Source of the DNA: Ascarosepion bandense
Lineage: Eukaryota > Mollusca > Cephalopoda > Sepiida > Sepiidae
Assembly: GCA_037127315.1 (NCBI GenBank)
Contig: JBBBDQ010001027.1
Span: 427,001-491,000, forward strand
Direction: 5' to 3'
Length of the DNA: 64,000 bases
In this document: positions 20,811-33,674 of the stretch, one piece after another
Numbering within the stretch: position 1 is the stretch's first letter
How the letters are laid out: the number at the start of each line of letters is the position of its first letter
Translations under genes and position numbers: made by a program
Notes under the pieces: model-generated
What the model was told of the DNA's origin: nothing
Databases searched by the model: none
Seen by the model: only the letters and a program-made list of their open reading frames with translations

Positions 20811-22960
20811 CAAACCTTTTAAAATTAAATTTAGGCCATCCAATGTCTTCCTCTCAGCTTAAATATTTTACAATTAAATTTATGCTATACATTTAATAAC
20901 TTCCTCTCAGCTCAAACCTTTTAGAAGCAAATTAATGCCATCTGTTTAATGTCTTCCTCTTAACTCAAATATTTTCCAATTAAATTAAAGCCATCCCTTT
21001 GATGTCTTCCTCTCAACTCAAACCTTTTAAAATTTAATTTAGGCCATCCATTTAATGTCTTCCTCTCAGCTCAAACCTTTTAGAATTAAATTTATGTCAA
21101 CCCTTTGATGTTTTCCTCTCAGCTCAAACCTTTTAAAATTTAATTTAGGCCATCCATTTAATGTCTTCCTCTCAGCTCAAACCTTTTAAAATTTAATTTA
21201 GGCCATCCATTTAATGTCTTCCTCTCAACTCAAACCTTTTAGAATTAAATTTATGCCATCACTTTGATGTTTTCCTCTCAGCTCAAACCTTTTAAAATTT
21301 AATTTAGGCCATCCATTTAATGTCTTCCTCTCAGCTCAAACCTTTTAAAATTTAATTTAGGCCATCCATTTAATGTCTTCCTCTCAACTCAAACCTTTTA
21401 GAATTAAATTTATGCCATCCCTTTGATGTTTTCCTCTCAGCTCAAACCTTTTAAAATTTAATTTAGGCCATCCATTTAATGTCTTCCTCTCAACTCAAAC
21501 CTTTTAGAATTAAATTTATGCCATCCCTTTGATGTTTTCCTCTCAGCTCAAACCTTTTAAAATTTAATTTAGGCCATCCATTTAATGTCTTCCTCTCAGC
21601 TCAAACCTTTTAAAATTTAATTTAGGCCATCCATTTAATGTCTTCCTCTCAACTCAAACCTTTTAGAATTAAATTTATGCCATCCCTTTGATGTTTTCCT
21701 CTCAGCTCAAACCTTTTAAAATTTAATTTAGGCCATCCATTTAATGTCTTCCTCTCAACTCAAACCTTTTAAAATTTAATTTAGGCCATCCATTTAATGT
21801 CTTCCTCTCAGCTCAAACCTTTTAAAATTTAATTTAGGCCATCCATTTAATGTCTTCCTCTCAACTCAAACCTTTTAAAATTTAATTTAGGCCATCCATT
21901 TAATGTCTTCCTCTCAGCTCAAACCTTTTAAAATTTAATTTAGGCCATCCATTTAATGTCTTCCTCTCAACTCAAACCTTTTAGAATTAAATTTATGCCA
22001 TCCCTTTGATGTTTTCCTCTCAGCTCAAACCTTTTAAAATTTAATTTAGGCCATCCATTTAATGTCTTCCTCTCAACTCAAACCTTTTAAAATTTAATTT
22101 AGGCCATCCATTTAATGTCTTCCTCTCAACTCAAACCTTTTAGAATTAAATTTATGCCATCCCTTTGATGTTTTCCTCTCAGCTCAAACCTTTTAAAATT
22201 TAATTTAGGCCATCCATTTAATGTCTTCCTCTCAACTCAAACCTTTTAAAATTTAATTTAGGCCATCCATTTAATGTCTTCCTCTCAACTCAAACCTTTT
22301 AGAATTAAATTTATGCCATCCCTTTGATGTTTTCCTCTCAGCTCAAACCTTTTAAAATTTAATTTAGGCCATCCATTTAATGTCTTCCTCTCAACTCAAA
22401 CCTTTTAAAATTTAATTTAGGCCATCCATTTAATGTCTTCCTCTCAGCTCAAACCTTTTAGAATTAAATTTATGCCATCCCTTTGATGTTTTCCTCTCAG
22501 CTCAAACCTTTTAAAATTTAATTTAGGCCATCCATTTAATGTCTTCCTCTCAACTCAAACCTTTTAAAATTTAATTTAGGCCATCCATTTAATGTCTTCC
22601 TCTCAGCTCAAACCTTTTAGAATTAAATTTATGTCAACCCTTTGATGTTTTCCTCTCAGCTCAAACCTTTTAAAATTTAATTTAGGCCATCCATTTAATG
22701 TCTTCCTCTCAGCTCAAACCTTTTAAAATTTAATTTAGGCCATCCATTTAATGTCTTCCTCTCAACTCAAACCTTTTAGAATTAAATTTATGCCACCCCT
22801 TTGATGTTTTCCTCTCAGCTCAAACCTTTCTCAATTAGATTTATGCCATCTTTTTGATATCTTTTTCTTTGCTCAAATGTTTTACAATTAAATTTATGCC
22901 TTCCATTTGATGTCTACTTCTCAGCTCAAAACTTTTGCAAATAAATTTATGCCAGCATAA
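20811..22960 (+). repeat. 53-bp satellite array, about 41 units, AAB higher-order pattern
   Basis: Unit of 53 bp beginning CTCAAACCTTTT and ending CCTCTCAG. Two unit types alternate: A (TAAAATTTAATTTAGG..., ending TTTAATGTC) and B (TAGAATTAAATTTATG..., ending TTTGATGTT). In the core they mostly follow A-A-B (a 159-bp higher unit), with stretches of A-B and of repeated A. Four units on the left and three on the right edge are divergent, while the core is nearly identical, as expected if unequal exchange homogenises the centre. No coding potential. Confidence 0.95.
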
Positions 22961-23981
22961 ATGGAAAATACATCTACATATTAATATTCTTTTTTATATT
23001 AGTGATGAAATATATAAAAACTCAAACAGCAGGAACTAAATATAATTTGTTTTTATTTATGATTCACATTTTAAACTTTCATTTCATAAGACCATAATCT
23101 AATGATGAAATATCACTATTTTGCATAACAGATTTTAACATAATCTCTTTTTTTATCAATTCATTAAAATTTAATGAGGAATATGTAATCACATAAAACA
23201 AACATGAGTAGAAATTTCAGATCAAAACTATGTTTCAAACTACAGATTTATTGATTAACCCTGATGACTTAAAATTAATGATTAGTCATTTGTTTTTTAT
23301 GACTTATCAACCCTTTATAGATTATTTAAAGGCAGAATATATTTTGGAATGTAATAATAATTCTTTTTTTTATTTTACAAGTGAATATTGGATTAACAAT
23401 TATTCTTTGAAGATACAATGGTTTTTCCAGATACTAATTCTTCTATTTGATCCATAGCTAAGAGAGATTTGAATTCATATCTTTCTCAAAGGTATTTCCA
23501 TATTAGTGAATGTAATGGAATTTAAACATGGCTTTCCAATTTCTTATTAAGAGCCACTATCCTTTTCACCACCCACACATTCAAAGTAAGATCAGAAGAT
23601 GTGCATAAGTTTTAGTTCATTACTTTGTCAATAAATGTTACTTTGAATGTTTAGCAGCATGTATGTGAATTGATTCATGTGGTATTTCTTGACTTACAGC
23701 TTATTTAATCAAGCTACTGTATTTTTTGTCTTAGTTTTCATATGTAATACAGTTGAATCTCTCTAAAACAGCTCTCAAATCCAGCAACTCTGATTGCCCA
23801 ACACATTTTGAATCTGTCACCATTAATTTGTGAATCTTCCACTAGATTTCTTCAGTTCAGTTTGAACCAATATTTAATGGTTTATTACCTGTTTTAACTA
23901 GTTTTCCAATACACTTTCTTAGACATGCAACTTTTGGAAGTCACCACTCAAACAGTAGTAGAGATAATGTTTTATTATACA
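22961..23981. other. No gene seen
   Basis: AT-rich. A faint, minus-oriented SINE-like string occurs near 23,480-23,560 but is too decayed to call. Confidence 0.5.
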
Positions 23982-24795
23982 CTAGCAGTATAGCCCGGCA
24001 TTGCTTGGGTGTAATGAAAGCTTTAAAACTAATCCATTGTTCTAGAGCTCAGACTCTTTGGATGTTGGCATGAAAGACTAAAAAGCAATAGTTGTTTCCA
24101 GTCAAAGTGAAACCATAGAATGAAAGAAAAATAAATGGATATAAGTCAAATTTTGATTTTCAGTATCAATGTTAAATAAGTTTTCCGTGGCAAACTGAAT
24201 TTTGAAGGCTAAATAAGTCCTCTGAGTAAATGGTATCATGGCTGAGACTAAGAACTACAATTATATCTACTTAGAGCAAAACCTGAAGCAAAAACCAAAA
24301 TAAAAGGGCTGAAAATCTGATTTTGATGAGACCCGATAGAATATCGGTGTATCGATTTCTAATATCGGAATCAAATAAGTCATCTAAGGATAAACTAACC
24401 TAAGTAAGTCCATGAAAACTTATCGTACCCATCAGGAGTAAAATTGGAGAAAGTGAGCCATATTGATGGCTGAATATCGATTTTTGATCAGATTCAATAG
24501 AATATCAGGGGTATCGATTTCTGATATCAGGAAAAATGAGTCATCTGAGAAGATCTACTAATGTTTGAGACTAAAAACTATAATTTTACCAAATTAGAGC
24601 AAATTTTACAGCAAGAACCATGATAAAAGGGCTGAAATTCTGATCTTGATCAGACCTGATTGAATATTGGGGTATCAATTTCCAATCTTAGGGGGAAATC
24701 GAAAAAAATAAGTAGCCCATGACCTGACCAGAAGCCTGAAGAATATGTGTGTGAAGTTTGGTGAGAATCAGATAAAAATTATGGATTTGTATAGA

Positions 24796-24863
<68 letters not shown>

Positions 24864-24890
24864 CTTGCCTTTTATATATATATATATAGA
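23982..24890 (-). mobile_element. Non-autonomous Helitron, family 1, minus orientation
   Basis: On the minus strand it starts TC (24,890-24,889) after an A, runs through (TA)n and AAAAGGCAAGATG, a 65-bp (TG)n tract, and ends at CTAG (23,985-23,982) before a T. The 3' hairpin CCCAAGCAATGCCGGG lies about 9 bases upstream. Homologous to 20,247-20,658 in inverted orientation. No ORF. Confidence 0.8.
24797..24861. repeat. (CA)n microsatellite inside the Helitron
   Basis: About 32 CA units located just inside the 5' end of the minus-strand Helitron. Confidence 0.95.
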
Positions 24891-25319
24891 TACAGCATTT
24901 TCATTTTATCATTCTGTAGAGTAAATGGTATTATGTAAGCTTAATACCAGTCTTCATCTCAACTATCAACAGTGGAAAAACTATACTGCCCAGGTCAAGC
25001 AAATCACAAAGACTGAATACCATGTTTAAGAAGGGTGTTATAATAGACTTTCATGAATTAGCTATCATATAAAGTTTCAACTTCTTAATTTTGGTTTAAC
25101 TATAGACTGTATAAATAAATGCATGCTGGATTGCCTTAATCTTCCTACTTTTATCCAGGATTTGATAAATAAATATCCTAGTATCCCATCACCTCAAAAT
25201 AATAAAAAAAATTATTGTGATGTTTACCACATGATTAATATAGGAAAACATATACCAATTTTTATAAAATGATGCAATTTTTAGAACAAAGATTACAGAC
25301 AACAGTAAAGGAAATGAAA

Positions 25320-25720
25320 AAGCACCAGTATTCCACAGTAATATCTCCCTTGGACAGTGAGTTGACATTTTCCCTTCATATGGTGTTGAAACTGAATGCT
25401 TCTTATCAAGCTTGTGATAATTTTTAAGCTCTTAAGAGAATTACCAAGACTGACTTATCTGATACCAAATATAAATTTATTCAACTTGAAGCTAGCTAAT
25501 GAACATTGCTTCACAAAAATAAACCTTACTTCTGTTGATCCACAAATAAGAGTACATGTTAAAGATGTAGTTAAAACTGAAGTAACAACCTTGTTCAACT
25601 TGTTTGAGTTTCACAATATGTCTTTTGGACTAAAAGCTATATTTTATTTATTCCTGGACAACATATTCTTCAATGTAGATTGTGTTTGTCTACTTACACA
25701 ATGTACAAAATTGTAATGAG
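25320..25720 (+). pseudogene. Gypsy reverse transcriptase fragment
   Basis: A decayed plus-strand RT. 'FTKINLTSVDPQIRVH' (about 25,510-25,558) corresponds to the palm motif (FTKLDLxxAYHQI in the family), with the catalytic Asp replaced by Asn. 'LFNLFEFHNMSFGLKAIF' and 'DNIF' follow, and the next catalytic block is out of frame. Upstream, 'FSLHMVLK' marks the RT N-terminus. Distinct from the two full gypsy elements here. Confidence 0.65.
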
Positions 25721-26165
25721 AATGAACAACAGAAGAAAGACTTAGATAAAATAGTCAACATATATGAAAATAACTTTAAAATTTTCCTTAGCAAAATATA
25801 TATTTAGTATTGACTTATTCAAATTTAATCTTAGTACAAAAAGATCTCTTATTCATTAATAGAAAAATCGATGACTCAGTTCATTTCCATACCTTAAATA
25901 CTCACCAGTTTCCAGGTAGGATTTATCAACTCTCAGTTGCGTTTCTGTCTTTGGGTAGAGTGTGACTCAGTTGTGTCTCTGTCTGCAGAGAGATACACAG
26001 ATGAAAAAAATAAAATATTTTGAAGTGCCTGGTTTTGTGGAACAGATACCTATGGCTGCACTACCTCATTGCAGTAGAAGTGTGGATCAGTGGTTGCCAC
26101 TGAAACCAGTGCAACCAATGGTTGCTGGGGGTGAGCAATTTTTGGTGTTAGCCTGAGTGCATGTG

Positions 26166-26786
26166 TAGCGGATAAGAAATTAATTAAAATCAACTCTCTT
26201 CTTCACTTTTACAAAAATTCACGATGTGTGAAATCCTGGTTTTACCCAAATAGAAAAAAGATTGACCATGTGCTTAAAGAAAAAGTCGAAACCAGATTTT
26301 GCAAGTAGGTGTTAAAATGATTTTTGACCAATGGGAGCAATTTGCAAGACTTGAGGACTTTGCGAGCAAGTGCGAAAATTTGAATACTATAAAAGGTCTT
26401 GGTCAGCGTCAATCAGAGAGTCAGATGGGGGCCGCGAGACAAACATCTAAAATGTAACTTCAAACGACTCGGACATTGTCCTCTTTCTCCTTATCTCTAT
26501 CAACAATTACTACTACGAACATTTTGTACAAACTCTTGATACCCTTAACTTTCTCACTGAACATTAATTTCAACAAATTCTTGTTATTCCTTCTTTTAAT
26601 AAATGACTAATTTTAACATACAAAATGTATATTTTATTTTTACACTATTCCACACAATTCCATATATTCTAACCTGCCGACAACCAACCTTCTGATAATC
26701 ATTCTGCATAAATCCTGTAAACTGTAGGGAGTTTGGTTATGTCTGACACAAGGCTGAATCAAAAAAACATTAACCAGCTTCCTGCA
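26166..26786 (+). repeat. Left arm of a ~620-bp inverted repeat (LTR-like)
   Basis: Begins GCGGATAAGAAATTAATT and ends near 'GCTGAATCAAAAAAACATTA'. Reverse-complement homologue at 28,492-29,137. Contains CCAATGGGAG (CCAAT box, ~26,319) and ACTATAAAAGG (TATA, ~26,386) 60-70 bp apart, as in a retroviral-type LTR promoter. Confidence 0.7.
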
Positions 26787-27543
26787 CTACATAGGCACTC
26801 AGGTTCCACACCATAAACTCAACCCAGTGTTACATCACATCTCAGTGGGGAGATGAAGCAAATATCCATTCTCTAAATTCCTGTGCATTTTCATAGGCAC
26901 GATAGATTTCTACTGCAAATTAATCCTTAATTATTCAACCAATATATGATCCCTGTATGAGATTATTTCTTAGACCCTTGTTTCAATTAAAAGAGGTGGG
27001 AAAAGGTTCCTTTGATAATAAGGTACAAAAGACTTCAGATATAACTGCTCTGATCACCTACAAACTGTAGTCATAGATTATCAGCTAGTAATTAACAGTA
27101 GTCAATATGCAGTTGAAACTGTAGTGCTCTTTAATATCGGTAGCAGCCCTTAAACATAGCAGTAGCAGCTCTTAAACATAATACCAGCAGCAGCTCTTGA
27201 ATATAAAAACACATGAACCCTAAGGTAACTCTCTCTCTTATGGGTTTTCCTCTTTTAAGCTGGTGGCATGAACTTTCCATGCTGAAGCTAAAAGAGCTGT
27301 GAATGATTCACATGAATGCACACCAAAACAGTAAATCCTACTCATATAAATTTATGAACATTTTGTTGTGTATGCAATTTATTTCTGACAAAAATTTTAA
27401 ATTTGCTTTTCGTTAATTTTGTTTTAATAAATATTATCCTGCATTGTAAACCAATTGATTTGTTACTTTGTGCATCTGCTCTTTCACACTACTATTGTTT
27501 CATGTACTATAAAATATTCCTGCAAGAAACCTTACTCACTTCG
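26787..27543. other. Spacer of the inverted repeat, no gene seen
   Basis: Contains short CAGCAGCTCTTAA repeats at 27,140-27,200 (three imperfect copies). No ORF or RT trace. Confidence 0.45.
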
Positions 27544-27876
27544 CGTATTTTATGACATATAAGATGCATGGGTGTATAAAATGCACACCAATTTCAACAG
27601 GACAAATAAAAAAAATTTGTAATTAGTAAAATTAGTAAAATTATTTGTAAATGGTACAGCCTAGGCTATATTTATGAGGTATGATTTTGGTTAAACAAGC
27701 CATGATTACAATTAAACAAAAAATGTAGGAAAAAAAGAACATAATTCTATAAAAACTTTATTATATCCAAAGGTAAGAAAACAAAATAAAAATCAAGCAT
27801 ATGGCATATAAGACGCAGGGGAATTTAAAAAAATACTGCTAGTAAAAAATGTGTGCCTTATATGCTGTCAAATACG
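27544..27876. mobile_element. MITE with ~25-bp terminal inverted repeats
   Basis: Left end CGTATTTTATGACATATAAG pairs with the right end, whose complement reads CGTATTTGACAGCATATAAG. Internal 'CATATAAGACGCAGGGG' repeats the subterminal motif. Length and absence of a gene fit a non-autonomous DNA transposon; the superfamily is unclear. Confidence 0.6.
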
Positions 27877-28491
27877 ATAATTATTAAAGTAGCTATTCAC
27901 TAAAGAACTACATTACATGAGACGATTGAAGGAAATCCTGGATTCTTTTCCAAGAAATTACCTAATGTCCAAATTTGATATGGAGCACCTCATAACATCT
28001 GGCAGTGATTCATTTTTCCACTTTTATAAAAGCAAAAAAACAAGTTTATGAGCTTGTGTAAATTTAGCAAATAGGATGCATGAATCATTACAAACATTTT
28101 ACTGTAGTAATGCTTAAAGAAATGATGTTAGGTTCTGAATTTAGGATTTGAAAGGATTCATATATCAAGAGAATAATTGTAGAATTTATGTTAAGAAGCT
28201 TGTCTTGTGAGTTCATTGTTTGTTAATTATTCTACTCTTATAGCCTCAAAACAAATTAAGGTAAGTAAGATAACAAGGGTGGCTTATTTCATGATCATTA
28301 TGCTTTTATATATGTGGTGAACATGAAGTTATCTCTTCAACGACTTAAAACAAAATGACATATTTGCACATGTAGATTGGCACATATCTTTCAATTGAAA
28401 AATATTTGAAAGTGATCCTCTTTTGTCTTTCAAAAGGTATAAGTACAAACAATTGAACCTCTCTCTTTAGAAGGCCTGTAGCATGGGGAGA

Positions 28492-29137
28492 TGGTTAATG
28501 TTTCTTTGATTCAGCCTTGTGTCAGACTTAACCGAACTCCTTATAGCTTACAAGTTTTATGCTGAATTATCATCAGAATTATTATCAGGTTTTCATCAGA
28601 AGGTTGGTTGTCGGATGGAATGTGTGGATTAGTGTAGTAGAGTGGAATAATAAAATATACATCTTGCATTTTAAAACAGAAATTTACTAAAGGAGGAATA
28701 ACAAGAATTCATAGAAATTAATGTTTCATTGAGGAAAGTTAAGTGTATCAAGAGTTCATACAAAATGTTCGTAGTAGTAATTGTTGAAAGAGATAAGGAG
28801 AAAGAGAAAGAGGACAATGAAGTTGTCGTTACATTTTAGATGTTTGTCTCTCTTTCACTGCTTCCATCTCTAAATCTCTGACACTGCAAAGTCATTTATA
28901 TGTCCTTTTGAATTTCACACTGGATTGCTAAGTCCTTTCAAGTCTTACAAGTTGCTCCCATTGGTCAAAAATCATTTTAACACCTACTTGCAAAATCTGG
29001 TTTTGACTTTTTATTTAAGCACATGGTCAATCCTTTTTCTATTTGGGAAAATCAGGATTTCACACATCGTTTTGAATTTTTGTAAAAGTGAAGAAGAGAG
29101 TTGATTTTAATTAATTTCTTATCCACTATGGTCCCTT
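28492..29137 (-). repeat. Right arm of the inverted repeat (LTR-like)
   Basis: Reverse-complement homologue of 26,166-26,786 with many substitutions and small indels (for example CACTATGG at the outer end). Either two solo LTRs of one family in opposite orientation or the arms of one foldback element. Confidence 0.7.
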
Positions 29138-29626
29138 TGGCTGTCCTTGATGCATGTCAGATGAACTGCATTTGGCTTAACCTCTCACCCTCTCTCTCAT
29201 GCTGTGTTCTATAACTCACCTTTTTCTTCAAAGAAAATTTTGTATAGGTAGACACAAAGAAGAAGACACAATGAATCAAATATTTAACTGAGCAGTCATG
29301 AAGCTAGGGTGCAGTAGGGTATAATGACAAGGAAACATCTGTATATTTTAATGACACAAGATAAGGAATTTATTTACTAATTTGCACAGCTGTAATTGTC
29401 ATTAGCTTATTTCAAGGCAAGTAATCACACATTAAATTTTATAGATTTGATAAACAGAGAAAAGGGAAAATGTTCATATTAAATTATCAGACACTAAGTA
29501 AATTTCCAAAATTTGTTTTTCACATAAAATTATTACAGTTGAATTCAATATAAACAAAGGTTTCCAAAAATGATTAAAACAAATTGAAAGGGTTCTTTTT
29601 TTGCATAAAAGTATTACAGTTGAATT

Positions 29627-30424
29627 TGTAGGGGATTTGGTAAGTGCTTGGTTGATGTGCTTCCGTATTTTACGGGTATTGCTCTCGAGATTAGTTCCCC
29701 CACAAATACAATACAATGTTTTACAATCACGCAAAAGAAATGGAATAAGTCACAACGAACATTAAACAACAAACAATTTAATATGTATAAAATAAAATTA
29801 GCATGTGGAAACAAATAAAATACAAGATGTGAAAAATTGCCTTTTGGAAAATAAAGTTTGGCAAGAAGTTAAATTTGTTTAAAGGTGTGTGTAAGTTTAT
29901 ATTAACAGAGTCCGTAAATAAGTCGTTTTTACTTACATTAAGTTCATCTCGGGTGGCGACAGCATGTCTCGTTGATGAAAGAAAGTTTGTCGGGTTTTTC
30001 CTTTCACGGCCATCTGTAGATAGGTCATGAACTTTGGTGTGGAAGAATGACTTGGCCGGACAAAGTATCGGTTACATGCTGACTTAATGGCTAGCTTGGT
30101 GACTGACTTTTTCTTCCTAACTGTGTGTTATTTATATACCATAATAGTGGATCAAAGAATCTTCCTAACATTTAGGTGTGAAGACATTTATTGACCAATC
30201 AGATTTGTATTTTACTATTTTGTTTTGGGGCCTAAATATTTTTTGTTAATTGACTTCCGATCCTATTTTTCTAGAATGTTCTTATTCTATGTTTTTAGCT
30301 GATTGGTTGAGAAATATAAAAATGTAATTTAAATTCTAATGCCGTTTTGATCCAAAATTTCTGTAATGTTTTTATGTATTTTCTTATTGCTTATTTTAAT
30401 AGAAAAAAAAATGTGTATCCCATA
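29627..30424 (-). repeat. 3' LTR of the young gypsy element
   Basis: 798 bp; plus-strand ends TGTAGGGG...CCCATA. Carries a minus-strand TATATAAAT box. Confidence 0.95.
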
Positions 30425-30466
30425 TACCCCCCCCCCCCCGCAGATTGATAAATATGGAAATATTTA

Positions 30467-33400
30467 TTAATATGTAATATAAGTTTTAAAATGTTTCGGC
30501 CAATGTACCTTTCTTCCAGCTTTTGTGGTGGTGTTTGTCGGTGTATTTGTCGGCGTGGAGGTTGGTTTGGACAATGTGGTATTTTTTGTACTTGTAGAGT
30601 GTTCAGCCATACTTTCCTTTATTGGTAAGTCTAAGTACGCTGGTTTTAGTCTGTCTATGGAGACAGTATCAAATTTGCCTTTTATGGCGAGTTTAAAATA
30701 TTTGTGGTGTCTTTCAACTACCTGGAAAGGTCCGGAGTAGGTAGGACATAAAGGTTTTTTGACTGCATCATTTCAAATAAAAACGTATTTGCAGTCGTGA
30801 AGGTCTTTTGGTGTGTAAAGTTCTTTAGTTTGTGTTCTTGTGGGTGTGTAAACTAAATCGTTCATTTTGTGTTTAAAATCTTTTACAAAAGTTGTAGTTG
30901 GTTGTAAGGAAGTGTTTTTTTCACAAAATTGACCTGGTAGTGTTAAAGATGTTCCAAAAACCATTTCGGAAGCTGTAAATCCCAAGTCTTCTTTGATAAC
31001 ATTCCTTATTGACAATAAAACAAGAGGCAAATTTTCAGACCATGTTCTGGAGTTGTTGTTAGCTGTTAAAGCTGTTTTAAGTTGTCTATGGAATCTTTCA
31101 ATTAATCCATTTGCGCAGGGGTGATATGCTGTTGTTTTTATATGTTTGACTCCCAATAACTTTGTAAATTCATCGAAAAGCGTTGATTGAAATTGGGAGC
31201 CTCTGTCTGTTGTTATTACTGAAGGACAACCAAAGACTGTGATCCACTCTCGTAATATGGTTTTAGAGATAGTCTCTGCTGATATATCTCTAAATGGGAC
31301 GGCAACAGGCCATCTTGTAAATCTGTCAATGATAGTAAGTATATATTGACAGTCATTTGCTATTGGCAATGGTCCGACAATATCGATGTGTAGGTTTGTG
31401 AACCTACCGTCTGGTTTTTTGAATTGTCCTGGAGGAGACTTTGTGTGTCTGTTTGTTTTGCTCTTCTGACAATTCAAGCATGTTTGAGTCCAGTTTTTTA
31501 TGTCAGTGCGCATATTAGGCCAAACAAAACGGTTGCTGATTAATTTTGCGGTTGCTCGGCGTTAAAGGGTGTTAAAGGTTGTGGAAATGTGTAAATAACC
31601 TTTTTCTTAGTGATGGTGGTATATACGGTCTAGAGTGACCAGTTTTGACATCGCAAAGTATTGTTTTTGTTCCAAATGGAACAGGCTGTTCCTTCAGCTG
31701 TAGGGAAGTGTTGTTTAGTTTGTCTAATGTGGCATCTTTTTTTTGTTCATCTGCAATGAGCTCGAAGGTGAGATCTACCGAATCAATAGATTGTATTTTA
31801 GAGCGTGAAAGTGTATCTGCCACAATGTTGTCTGAACCTTTTATGTATCGGATATCCGAGGTAAATTGTGATATATAGTCCAGTTGTCGAGTATCTCTGG
31901 GCGTATATTTCTCGGTATTTACATGTAAGGCGTAAGTAAGTGGTTTGTGGTCAGTGAAAACGGTGAAATCTCGTCCTTCGAGTAAGTGACGAAAGTGCCT
32001 TATGGACAAGTAAATTGCCAGTAACTCCCTTGAGAAGGTGCTGTATTTTCGTTGTGCAGTGTTCAATTTCACTGAGAAAAAGGATATTGGTTTTTCCAAG
32101 CCATTTTGTTTTTGTTGTAGGACTGCTCCAATTGAGTCTCCTGACGCGTCTGTTGTTAGTGAAAGTGTTGTAGTGTTGTCATTAGAGATGTAGGAGAGCT
32201 TGGTAAAATCTGCTAATGCTTTTTTAGCCTTGTGAAAAGCAGTTAAAGCTTCACCTTCAATTTGAATTTTTGCATTTTTATTTTTTTGTTGTTGCAACAT
32301 GTTTGTTAGCGGGGTTAATATTCTGGAACAACGTGGAATAAATCTACGGTAGTAATTTATCAAACCGAGAAATCTTCGAAGTTGTCGCAGTGATGTTGGT
32401 TGTGGGAAATGTTGTATGGCTGTGACTTTTTCTGGGATAGGTGTGATTCCCTGTTCGTCTATCATGTGGCCTAAAAAGTTTAATTTCGAGACAGCAAAAT
32501 CACATTTGTTTATGTTGATTTTCAAGCCGAAATGTGCTAGTCTCTCGAAAACTTGTAATAAATGGTCTTTATGTTCATTGATGTCATTGCTAGCAATGAG
32601 GACATCGTCGATATAAGCAAAAGCAAATGGTAACCCTCTCAATACCTCGTCAATGAGTCTCTGGAAAGTTTGGGCAGCATTACGTAGTCCAAATGGCATT
32701 CTGGTGAATTCGAAAAGTCCAAAAGGAGTTGTAATTGCTGTTTTTTCTATGTCTTCTTCGGCTACTGGAATTTGGTAGTAAGCTTTAACCAAATCTAGTT
32801 TTGTAAAGATTCTGGTTCCTTGCAAGCCCATGGTGAAATCGTGTAGATGTGGGATTGGATACCTATCAGGAACTGTTTATGCGTTGAGGTTCCTGAAATC
32901 CCCACAAGGTCGCCATGCACCTGTTTCTGGCTTCTGAACCATATGTAGCGGTGAGGAGTATGGACTACTAGAAGGACGTATAATGCCTAATTGTAACATG
33001 TGCTGGAATTCGTCTTTTGCTACTTTATATTTCTCTGGATGCAATCTGCGTGGTGATGCATGTGTGGGTGGTCCAGAGGTTGTGATATAATGTTTGGCTG
33101 TATGACGAACTTCATCAGAATGTTTAAAGGGCGTAGTAAGAGTTGGAAATTTTGTAATCAACTCTTGTAGTCCATTCGCATCTGGTAGTGCCGCACAGAT
33201 TCCTGTTGACTTGTAGATTGAGGTGATTCCCTTTGCTGTTAGGTCTGTGTTGCAATCGACGAGAGATCGCGTAGCCATGTTCACTGAAACGTTGAAATGG
33301 GACAAAAAATCAGCTCCAAGAATCGGTGTTTTTACTTGGGCTATTGTGAAGATCCACGGAAAAGATCGGCGTAAACCCAAATTGAGCGTCAGTGCCATCT

Positions 33401-33674
33401 CTCCATAGATGTCAATTCTTGATCCATTTGCTGCTTGCAGTGTGAATGAAGATAGTTGGTGGTTTTTTCTGGGATCCGGTGGAATAACGCTGATTTGTGC
33501 GCCGGTGTCGACTAAAAATAAATATCCGGTATTTTTGTCTCGGATGTAAAATAGACGACTTCCTTGTTTTATACCAGCAGCTAATGTCGTCTTTACTTGC
33601 TGCCGGTGTAACCGTTTCCCTGGTTTTGTGCTGAAGTGTGTGAGGTCGAATTGAAGTTGCATGGTTTTATGCAC
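30467..33674 (-). pseudogene. Gypsy pol (protease-RT-RNase H-integrase), nearly intact but interrupted
   Basis: Minus strand. Protease: FLVDTGAQISVIP near 33,520-33,485 and ILGADFL. RT: '[13 protein letters not shown]', '[13 protein letters not shown]' and AYIDDVLIA near 32,615-32,590. RNase [13 protein letters not shown] (~32,150), FTDHKPLTY (~31,950), NIVADTLSR (~31,810). Integrase core: [17 protein letters not shown] and GLIERFHRQ (31,400-31,080) keep the D, D and E. The C-terminus reads into 'KAGRKVHWPKHF' and stops at 30,467. Lesions: TAA at 32,874-32,876 within RT; a stop plus frameshift in the zinc-finger region at 31,515-31,571; TGA at about 30,770. Starts in a frame overlapping gag by 82 nt. 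Confidence 0.9.

Noticed and set aside
20811..22960. CRISPR-like array
   Set aside because: Units are contiguous 53-bp repeats with no unique spacers, in a eukaryotic genome.
30773..31513. Host gene encoding an integrase-like protein
   Set aside because: Lies within a gypsy element with LTRs, primer site and polypurine tract; it is part of pol.
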